This document shows, piece after piece, positions 49,201-61,000 of a stretch of 64,000 bases of DNA; positions within the stretch are counted from its first letter, which is position 1, and every line of letters begins with the position of its first letter. The notes under the pieces were generated by a model that saw nothing but the letters and a program-made list of their open reading frames with translations, was not told the origin of the DNA and did no database searches. The translations under genes and the position numbers were made by a program. This stretch comes from Lepidonotus clava. Taxonomy: Eukaryota; Annelida; Polychaeta; Phyllodocida; Polynoidae. The stretch is from positions 8,390,114 through 8,454,113 of the forward strand of contig OW387149.1 in NCBI GenBank assembly GCA_936440205.1, read 5' to 3'.

Positions 49201-52200
49201 AGGTAGGACTATGGTACGAAAAGGCAATAGGACTTGGACAGGAAAGCCCCATCGGTGAGTGAGTGAGTAATGGATGCTGTACACCATTTCGACAACTGAG
49301 GTCATATTCATGGCAAAAAACGGTTGTTATCAATGAAAAGATGGACTAAAAGTTGTCAATAGAACAACATGATATATGTACAATATTTTATCCTAAGGAT
49401 AAAAACATGTTAATATATTAACCATATCAGTCCATACAGACCAGCTGTTTTCAAAAATTGGATGATATGATCGGACTGTACAGTGTTAAAAAGTTCAGGT
49501 AGACCAGCTACCTGATAGAATTGTCTATGATTTTGTTCAAAATCTTGGCATTCCAAAGGAGATGCTTGACGGTCAAGGGCTCATTACAAACAATGCATTC
49601 TGGTGGGGGCTCACTCTTTAGAAGAAAAACATGTGTTAGTCTAGAATGGTCGATTCAAATTCTTGTAAAAACAGTTTGGTCTTTTCTAGCTTTTTAAACA
49701 TGAGGTTTCATATCTTTAATAGTTGGAAAAACAGAATGCAGTTTGTTATTAGGGAACTGACCTATTGGTGTTGGCCATTATAGGCAAGTGAGCCAGATAA
49801 GGCTGGTGCTGTGGGATCAAACAACTCCCTCGTGACATTGATTAGCCTGTGGGCAGAGGGGGGGGGGGGGGAGGAAAAACAAACCTAGAGGAAAAAACAC
49901 AGGGACAAAAAGTGTTTGCACGATTACAAACATACTCATACATTTTTCAACAAAAACCTCCTCATCCTTCGAAGATACCAAATGCTGTACACCTAGATGC
50001 TACTTGGTGGGTTTTCAAAGAATTAACAATTGATTGTAATTATATGCATTTTTGGAGTGGGTACATCCAAATTAAATGAATATTTTGATAAGGGGCACTT
50101 AATTCACAATTTTTCTTATAACTCATGTGATACAAGATCAAATTTGCATATTCTGAAGTAGCTGCTCACCTCTATATTTTTATACTTTTGATCGTAACTT
50201 TAGAAATGATCAATATTCAAATGACTTAGGCTAGTTTTACCTTGTTCGCGGTCTTGTTCACCTAGAGGAGAGTCACCCAAGCCATGTCACCACCCACTAG
50301 TTTTACCTTAATACCTATAGTAAATAACTACCAAGTTTGATAAAGATATTGTTGGCAGTTTTTTTGCTGTGTGGAAAAATGTAATTTTTCCCATTGAAAT
50401 CAATGGTAAAGGGTTATTTTCTTCATTATGCAATAACGTTTTTCACAAAAGGTGAAAAATGAAAATTTTGATTTCTATGGCCTTTTTATGACCAAGCCCG
50501 CCTTTGCTGACAAAAGTTATCTAAGATATATTGTTGGCCATTAAAAATTAAGCTGAACAGCATCTGGTATGATGATCAATACTGCAGCGCCACCTATGCC
50601 AAAGTGCCCAGTTTGGCGTCAGAATGATCTGTTGCGAGAAGCTAATAGAATTGTTGCTGAAGGGTCAGTCAATCAAAATATCAAACATGTTTGATATCTA
50701 AATACTGATTCTACCTGAATAAAGGCCATATTACACTTTACGTTAGGGGACCATTTTCGGTGCTTCTTTTTGCCACCGCAAGTAATTTGTATTTCAGATA
50801 CCAACATGTCGGTATCCCCCCGGAAAGCATTATATAGACAATCTTTATGGAATCATTTGCAGTGTGTCAATGCAAGACACTTTCTCGAATTAAAAGAGCA
50901 GTAATGTTCTGCCATAACTAGTTTAACGTCCACCCACATACGCTCGGGATACGCCAGCAGGACTTCCAATAACCTCACCGGTCACATCACAAATTATAGG
51001 TGACAACGTAGCTCTGTTAGAATGTATCAAGTTGTTACAGCGTCATTGAAATCCCGGTCTTCAATCATTTTGCGTGGGTACAACATGTAGTACAACAGAA
51101 CTGAAATGGGATGACTTTAATCAGACACCCCAATCTGAGTGAGTTTATTGGAAAAACCCAATCCTTGGTCTGAAATACAAGAATGATTGGGCTTGGCCAC
51201 CTGAGACGTGAACTTTACAGAATCAGTAGTGTTTGAAGATGTTTCTGAGAAAAGTATGAATTTATAGCTATGATTCTTGGATATTTTATCACAGATACTT
51301 TTGGACTGTGTTATAAACAGTCAAGTTTTCATAGATGGGTAACGGTTACGACAGCTCTGAGGTGATGACACTTCAACATTTTTATGAATTCTAATGTCTC
51401 ATATTCATTCCACATACTGATTTGGATGTTGGTGAAGTATTATCTTATTTTTGTTTGTTCTTCTCTGAGAATATGGGATAAAGCCATACATCCTTTATAC
51501 CTTTTGAAAAACAATTGCAAAACCGTTCTATTGACATAAAACAATTTCCTAAAAGAAAGTGATATAAAACAGTTTTAAAAATCAGTACGCAAATAGGCAT
51601 TTGGAATATAGGCAAAAGCTAAAGCCCCATTAAGCGACTTTAAGGACAATCACGCCATTATAGATCTAGTACCCAGATTTTCCCAAAATTTTGCAGAATG
51701 CAAGTTCTACCTCTAAAGGTTCCAAAATGATCAAAAAAATGATGGGTCACCGTGGAAACTTTTCAGCAAAATCAGCTTCTTTGTGTGGTGATTTTGAAAA
51801 AAATCAACTATTTTGAATCACATTTAAATAATATCTTAATTCCATATTATTTTCAAATAAAAGATAGGACAAACAGATTGAAGTCAGTAATAGAAAGACA
51901 TACATGTAGGCAAGTGAATTAGAGAGCATTAAGAAACATTTCATGGGTTGATATGCATTTTTATCTTTGAAATGTTCAAATTAAAATTGTAAAAGATTGT
52001 AAAAAATGAAAAAAATCTGAAAATAAGCATGCATACAAAAAATTTGAATACCCAGAAAATCTTTAAATTAATATATATTGTAGGGAAGGCTATGGGCTAT
52101 CATTTTCAGCCAGAAAAATAGGAGGTCACCAGATGAACTTGGCCAGAAAAGCTGAATATTCATTTTTAGGTCTCAAATTACTTAAAATCTGTATTTATGA

Positions 52201-55039
52201 GTTTTCTCCATAAATTCTCCTAAAGATTTACATGACAGGTAGTTTTGATATTTTGTATTATGCTTAACAAACTCACAATCATATAGAAGTATATCATATC
52301 ATTATATATCATGAATTAAAAGAGTTACAGAAAAAACCTTAATTTTTCCTATTTTAAACATTTTTCAGAAATTGCAAAATTACCACAAAATGTGTCTTAC
52401 TTGGCCATATTTACCTACAAAAGTATCCCTGGTAAACTATTTTTGAATTTCAATTATGATAGACTAAACATTAATGAACATTGCTGCAAGATTTGATAAA
52501 AATTGAAGGACCTTAATTTTTTAGTATCTGGATAATGGAGCGATTGTCCTTAAGAGTCGGCCGATTTTAGCACCGATTCAGATCAAACATGCACATTTCA
52601 ATGTGCTGTACTAACACACAGGTAATCACAAGAATCAGCCGATTCTAGTCAATCGCCAGTTGCCAGTTGCCAGTAAATTAGTGAGTATGAGGCTTTAAGC
52701 CCCATACCCACTGGGTGGAATCAATGCATAAACTGGCCAATTACTACCAATAGAATTCTCTGGTTTTAGGGCCGATTGGGATCACTAATCAATATTGAAA
52801 TGTATGTGTTTGATATAAATCAGTGCTAAAATCGCCTAATTATTCTGGTAGAGTCAGCCAATGTTAGGGCTGATCAGTTGGCTGGCTCGATCAAACTCAC
52901 CTAGTGGGTATGGGGCCTTACTTTCTTCATGTTATCTTATCACGAAAAGCCATAAATGAAAAGAAGCCATATCACTTGTTTTGAAAAGGTCATTTAGGTG
53001 ATGGAAGATGCACATGACTCTGACTTGATCTTCTCGCTCAGAGTAATCCCATCTTGTTCAGGTAAATACCAGATCTGCCTTGGGCAATTACTATAATCTG
53101 CTTTGGGCAGTAACCTGCTTCCATTAGTCAACCTCCTAATTCTTGGCCCTTCACCAAGCCAGACAAATAGGGTAAAGAGAGTACTCTGTCTTAGTTAGCC
53201 TGGTACTGACAGGTAAGTCTTACCTGTGGCCCGTTGCACAATGGGTTTCGTTACAACGAAAATATTGTAAATAGCGAAAGAGTTCGTTGTTACTTTTATC
53301 TTAACAACGATGGTTTTGCAATAATTTTTTTCTATATTTAGAATAGCCTCAAAGAGCTGTAACTTTGACTGAATTTTTTCTAAATTTTTTCTAGTTTAGA
53401 ACAATTAACAGAATTTAATTTCATTCATAAGATCCCAACATATTGCATTTTCGTAACAACGAAACATTTCTTTGTTAAGCAAAAGTTCGTTGTGCTTTCG
53501 TTGTTTGATCCTTGTTACGAAATTCTATTGTGCAACTGGCCACTGTGCTCTGTTGCATAATGGTACAGCGAGGGTTTGGTGGGGAAATGTCAAACTCTCA
53601 CTGTTGTGCCAAAATCAATTTTCACCCACTAATAATAAGTTTTCTGGGCTGAAAATTTCAGCTTTAGATCTAAATGTCTATTTTTCAGAACCGTTTACAG
53701 AATTAAAATCGGCCCAGTAGAACAGCAACAATTCAACAGCGGGACCCTTCGCAACAGTGATGTCCTCGTGCAACAATGTCCTTGTTGCAAGGGTTTGATT
53801 ATGCAATGGAACACTGTGGGCCATTGCACAATAGCGATTATAACAATTAACCAACGGTGGGTAAACAATGAATGCATTTGTTGTCTACTTTGAGTGCTGT
53901 TCAGGTTATCATGAATACTATCTTGCGAATGTGGTAGCAAATGCCACAAATCTGAAATGCTTCTAGAAAATATTCACGTATGTTCGCAAACATTTATAAA
54001 TTTTCGTGAACATTACAAATCTCCATGGACTAGAAAATGAAGAGGACAGTATAAAGAAGAAAGGACAGTATAGAGAAGAAAGTAACATGTTACAATAAGA
54101 GTTTTTCTAGGTAAATGCAATAGAGTCTTTCTAAACAAAACAATAGCTGGATAAAAAAAACACTAAACCTATCAATGTACATACCTCAGCACATGACAGA
54201 AACCTTTAAGTCAGCAACATTAGAATGTAAACAATGGCACGTTTTATGTGGATGGCAAGTTCTGTGCTTTTGATACAAAGCAAAGCTGCACTAACAGAAA
54301 TGCATTTGCCAAACTAAATGGGGAAATGCGGAAAAGAAAGCAAATACTTGACTTCCTGGAAAGCTTTCATGATGATAACATCTACCCAAATTTACTTCTA
54401 TGTTCTACATGCCCCTGTTATTCTCTCATCTGGAGTTTTTCTATGATGTTAGGAAAGAGGCACTTTTTTAAGGAAATGGGTAGAATTACTTCCTTTGATG
54501 TTCTTGGGGAAGATTGTATGCTGCAGCAGCTCTGTGAAAACAGTTGCTAAGAGGTTTGGGTATGCTGTAAGAAAGTCCGTATATATATATATATATATAT
54601 ATATGTACATGCCCAGAGGTTTCTATTTTACCTAAGACTCAGGGAACATCAGGAACTTTCAGGAACATTGCACACTCAGATAGTGAATAGAAGGCAGTTG
54701 TGAGACTAATATTATAAACAATTTTGAAATATAAAATGTAAGATTATCCCATTATTGGGGATCACACGTCACTATCGCAACACAATGCATTGTGAAAAAA
54801 AGAACCATTTAATTTTTATGCAGTTTTGAAGGTCATAGTATAAACACTAGTGTGAGCTGATACCAAAAGCAAATAGCCACAACATTCCATGAAATACCAG
54901 TGATACACTGCTACTAATATTCAAGTGTAAAGGTGTTTCTTTTTTAAATTCAAAAGTGTTTTTTGATTGAGAAACAATATAGCAGCCTCCCTCCTATCTC
55001 GCACATTAATTTTGTTGTACTTGGTCTATTTATAGGGGG

Positions 55040-55087
<48 letters not shown>

Positions 55088-58000
55088 TATTACACACACA
55101 CGTGTGTGTGTGTGTTATATGCTGTGTGTGTGTGTGTTATATGCTGACCCAACCCCCTTTCCGAAATCCTGTATCCGCCCCTCTCGTTTAGGGACTAACG
55201 TTGACTGGCAGACATTGATTGAATATGGCAGGGGCCTGGCCCATGTGCCCACACTCTATATTGGCTGGTTGGTTGCTTTTGCTCCATGTGGCCATGATAA
55301 GGTATACATATATGTTGGTGGCAACCACTCCCTAGATACCACTGATAGGCCTTGGGGTGAGACAGTAGGAAATTGCATTACACTTAAAAAAGGGTGATAC
55401 AAATTTTCAATTACAATTCAAAGATTATACGTGTTGTTTTTTTTATATGGTTTCAGTCAGTCTGGGAGAGTGTAGATGTTTGCAGATATATATAGTCTTC
55501 ATATTCCATCTCTATCCGTTGGTCCAACCAAAACTATATAGATGACCTCAAATTGAATACTGTTTTACAAAAATGTAAAATAACAATGCAGATTATTGAC
55601 CAACAGGTTAAAATAAACTTAGAATGATCACACCTTATAGATTTGGCATAACTATGACATGGACAACTCCATGAAGAGGGAATGTATGAGTAATACTGGA
55701 TCCCCACACGGCAACTAGTTCCACTTGATCGTCAACGACGCTGCTGAACACCACTGGCGCCGTCATGACTGACGATTAGATGCACTAATCATCATGGAAT
55801 TAGCTGAAAAAATCGGACATGTCCGATGTTTTGCGGACGACGAGTTGCATTTAGTCGCCCGACGAGTTTTTAGTCGTCCAACTTGCCTTTCATCGCCCGA
55901 CGAATGCATAGTCATTGACGACGAAGTGAAACTAGTCGCCCTGTGGGGACGGGCCTTCAGGCTGACACAGGTATCAGTATATATAGGCCAAGGTAGAGAG
56001 TGTTCTACTGATATCCCTTCTTGGGTGAATGGCTGATCTGTGCTGATGTAATTTTAGCTATAGCTAGAAAGAACATATGAGGAGGGCACTCCTAAATTAG
56101 ATCAGGGGCCTCATTGGAGATGAAAAGGCATTCACCTGTTGACTTGTAAGGTAAGTTAACAAGGATAGTATATATATACTTATACAGTGTTTCCCCAAAA
56201 ATACTGGACAGTTATTTTTTCAATTGAAGCTGGAGAAGAATGAGCCAGTTCTTAGAACCTTAAGAGGTTAACTATTTTTGGTATTTTCAAGAAGAAAGAG
56301 CTAATTCTTAGAAAGGCCAGTCTGGGCCTTTTCTTTTCCACTGAATGTGGCACATGTACAGCCACTTTAAATGCTGATTATACACATGTTTAGCCCTGTA
56401 TACTAAGATGTTTTGCCCCACTTATTATTATGTGCATGATTAATTCCAAAAAAGGGCAAGTTCTGTGGTCCTGATTCCCACTCAAAGTTCATGTCACCAA
56501 AGGGTCTCAACAAAACCATAGGGCCCCACCCTCAAGGGAGGGACTAGACTGTAGTTACATCCAAGTCCGCTAGGTGTTCAAACTAAGAGTGTTAACCAGC
56601 AACCATTTTAGGTAGGAATTCCACCCTGTATCCCAGAGTGCTTTGCAGCTGCTGGTTTATGGCAAGAGGGGACCATAAAGAGTCAGCAGTTGCATCACCA
56701 TTAAAAGTGTTACCCATACTAGATAAACTGCCCAATGAAGATAATCCTGCCATAATATGCAAATTCTTAACCGACCAATGAGGCCCATCGGCTCTGTGTG
56801 GGTTTAAGGACCTATAATAGGTAAAAGGTAAGTAGGTCATGAAAGGACTAGCAAGGGACTGGTGGGGGTGGAGCCCAATGTGTGTGAAATCTGTGAAGTG
56901 AGAGCTGTTCACTGGGCCTGTAAGTGTTGGATCTAATAAACCCATTCTCACCAACTCATAGACGGCCAATAAAAAGACTGGAGACCAATTGTCTGGCAGT
57001 AACAGTGATTGACAGGTGCCAAGACCCCAAGCCCATCAAGAGATAAGTGTTACAAATTGGGAACAGGGCCACACAAAAGACCAATTTTATGGCTCTCTGA
57101 TTTTACACAATGCAGAAGTTCTGATGGTAAACCTTTGGGGGCACCCTTACCAATAACCAATATAGGAAGCCCCTCAATCAAAGAAGATTCTGAACCCACC
57201 TTCATAAGAAATATTATATTAAATGAATTGAACCAAAACTTTCCTTCCGTTCACTCAAAAATTAACACCTTTTGATTATATACTGAAATATAAGCTATAT
57301 TGAGTACGTATGGTGCTTTCTCCTCTGACGGCAACCGTGAAGTGAGGGGTGTCTCACTCTCCAACACAGCACTCTGCCTAGTATGGCTCACCTGATTGGT
57401 CAATTGGGGGTCAGGTGGGACTATTTCATATATAATATAAGCTATCAAATATAAGCTATACTATTATACTTGGAGCTTGTGTCAGAAATGGGAACGCCTA
57501 AACCATACCCATGTACCATAGAGCACAGGAAAATGCTGCGCAGATTCTTAAAAGCAGGCAAGTCTAAGATATCTCAGACCTTGCTTAAAGGGCAAGCCTG
57601 ACGAATAGAAAGTGCCACATAGAAAGCGCTACCGTTCCCAGCCTAATAGACCTAAACAGGCCTATTAGTATCCATCATACCCAATCATATGTGAAAGACC
57701 CTATCTCAGGCACCACCCTGCAGAAAAATACTTACTAGTGGCCCGTTGCACAATACCGATCATAAACAATGATCGCTTGGTCAACAACATACACATGATT
57801 GTTGTCCAAAACGATCTCTGTTAGGCATTTTTTCACACGCCCAGTAAAACTACTTAGAATGCTTTTCATGAGTTGCAATTTTAGCAATGATATAGACATG
57901 TACCGTCCAAGAGTATAATATACTGGGTTAATTTGAATTCTTTAAATCAATAATACTGATTTAAAGAATTCAGGTTGACCCAGGAGAAAGGATTTTACAT

Positions 58001-61000
58001 AGATTTCTCAAGAACGATACCCTAACATCAACGTCACTTTAAGCTCTTGTGCTTAGATGACTCTGAAGTGTTTTCATTGTAACAATAGGTTATTGTGCAA
58101 TGGGCCATGGCTAAAGGGTCATACACAAAAAGCAACTTCAGCAACGACAGGCAATGGGTGACCATCACGGTGGCCGATGAAATTATCAGGCCGCTGGAAT
58201 ATCAAACAAGTTTATTATTTGTCCAGCGATTTTACTGACGATTTTACCAGCACTCCCTTCACCCCTCCCATCATCTATTTTTTGTAGAAAGTACATCATA
58301 CCCACAGGGAATCGTCCAGCACAAATGCCCAGTAATTGGAGCCGCTGGGCGGTATGTTGTTCGTACAGTTGTCTAAAGCCTGTATTCCACATGCTAATTT
58401 TGCTACCGATTTTTAAAAAAAGGCAATGGGAATAAACTTCAAATATGAAAATGTTATACATCGTTAGAACGGTCTTGCAATTCTCTTTCAAATGATATAT
58501 AGGATGTACAGTTTCATGTCATATTCTCAGAGGAAATCAACCAAATGTCATGTATTATAATAATTATTGTTCTGTTAAATTGTACGCATATCACTCAGTA
58601 AACTGTCGAAAGAGCTTTAGTATGAAAGATATATTATAGTTGGAATGATTAATAATAAAAAAAAGCAAAATCGGCAGCAACAAAATCGGTATGTGGAATA
58701 TTGCCTCCATACTGGTAAAATTGCCTAGTGGGTATGGCGCCTAAGTACTACAGCAGATTGTGGAAGACGCCATGCAGCAGCCAAGCAAATGTAAGGCTCC
58801 AATAAGACATGTCTGTTTTGTGTAACTTACTTCTGGTGTTGTAGGGGTACCTCTTACTATGACAGTCTGTCTGTTACTGTTTCCAGCTGGCTCTGGATCT
58901 ATGTCACTATTTGTGGCACTGTCCTGATGTGTGGTACTGCCTATTGGGATGTGTTCCCCTTCTGAATAGGCTGCAGACGCTTCTTCAGGTTCCTCTGAAT
59001 CTGAGATGTCTCTCTCTTCATTGGTTTTCTATTGGTAATGGTAATTGATGATAACAGGTTAATCTGTGAGCTATTGTTACCAACTGTTTGTGAAAAGACT
59101 TCTTTCTCATTCAGATTTGAATGTTAAAGTTTTATGGGAGGAAGGCAAAAACAGATAAGTCAAATAAGTATGGACCAAATACAATACCTACATGTATAAA
59201 CCTCCTCACACACATCCAAGCATCCACACACACAAACCCACTCACACACAAAAAGACACACAAACACACGCACATACAAACAACTGCCTACACCTCCCCT
59301 TCCCCAATGTACAAAAACGTGTGACATACATCAATGTATTCTTTTGAATACATGCATAGAATGATACACACATATATAAATATATATATGCACGCATATG
59401 TACACACGCTTACACTGACATAGGGGCCTACATACACACTTGCAATTATTCATTAAAAGATATATACGTGTAAACACAATAATTGCTTACATAAAAAGCA
59501 TATAAATAACTAAGATGGATATGAATATTAATGAACTTATACATCATATATTAGAAATTGCTCCTGTTTTCCTCTGGTTAAGAACTGGTGTCATTTTTAT
59601 ATAGTAGATTTTAAGTGGTACACCAGATGGCAGCACTATTGCAAGGTACAACATGCAAAGTTTTTACATGTACAAAAAACATCCTCAGAAATGAAATAAT
59701 GATGAGAACCAACACATGGATGTCACAGTGGTAGAAAAAGTCACATGTGGTGAGAAGTATTTCCATGTGAAGCTGTTTTGCAATAACAGCTTCAAATGAA
59801 AAAGGTAATCACAGACTATTAATTTTTACCAATGAAAGCAATGTAACTGTCAAAGTTTTTGAAATAATAATGTTGTTTCCATTTATAACCTGTTATAAAG
59901 AAAATGAGAGGTAATTTAGATTCTGAGTATCAAGGGATTAAGCCAAATAACCATGTGCCTGAGACTCTGCAATTGATAGTCAGATTATTCTAATGATTGG
60001 CTTATTTGAGTCAATTCAAACTAAATTTGATAATTGTATAATTCAATGACCAACACTGATGGATGTTCAGCCCAAAATACAATAGGTGAGATGCAAATCA
60101 GCGCAGTGGGTATAGGCCTTGAGCAAGCATATAATTATAATTCAATAAAGCTTTAAGTACCCCAATATGCAGTAAAGAGATAGCATAACAGGCTTTGCGA
60201 TGTAGAGTGCAGAGATATTGACCAATTTAAGCTTGTAGACTTAATATCAAGGTCTAATATGTTAGACAACATAAAGCAGAGTTGAACAGTTCACAACCTC
60301 TCAAATCTCGGTCTTCAACAAGTCGCGATCGTAATTATGACAAACTTAATTAATGGGACATCATATAAGTGATTGAATTAAAGAGTTCATAAATTTAAAT
60401 CCTATTAATAGTGCCACGTTTTGATTTCATAACAGTGCATCATTGATTTGTTGGTATTCAATTAAATTTCCCTTGTGTTACCAATCATGTCCTTATTCTT
60501 TTAGTTTGCCACCTACCTTTTCTGATAAAAAATAAATCTAATTCCCTATGATAATTTTATGATGACTTTGCTGGTCTAGAATTCAGATGCAGAATACAGG
60601 GATACAACAGACCTGAACAAAAGCTGATATATTATTATAAAGGCCCTATTACACAGCACAAGTTTGAGCAGCGATAGTGGCCTGAGATGATGATATTGCA
60701 GGAGTGATATGATTGTTTGTAATTTTTATATAGCAATTTGGCCTTTATTTTACATGTGTAACAATTAATGTTATCTCCAATATTATGTATAATTTCTTTG
60801 TAATATCATTGTATCACGTAATGTAATATGGTCTTAAATGGTCTTAAACCAGAGAAACCACCAGTATTCAGTGGTGTAGGCCTATATGTGTACAACTTGA
60901 CCCCTCTACGTTGACATACCAGAGTGGCACTGTACAAGGCCAACTCCACTACCTAACTGAATTCAACTCGACGGTCGAGTAGAGTTGAGTTGGACTCAGT

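Noticed and set aside
54963-55397. 144-codon frame
   Set aside because: Contains (AT)n and (GT)n translation (YIYIYI, VCVC) within an invaded MITE.
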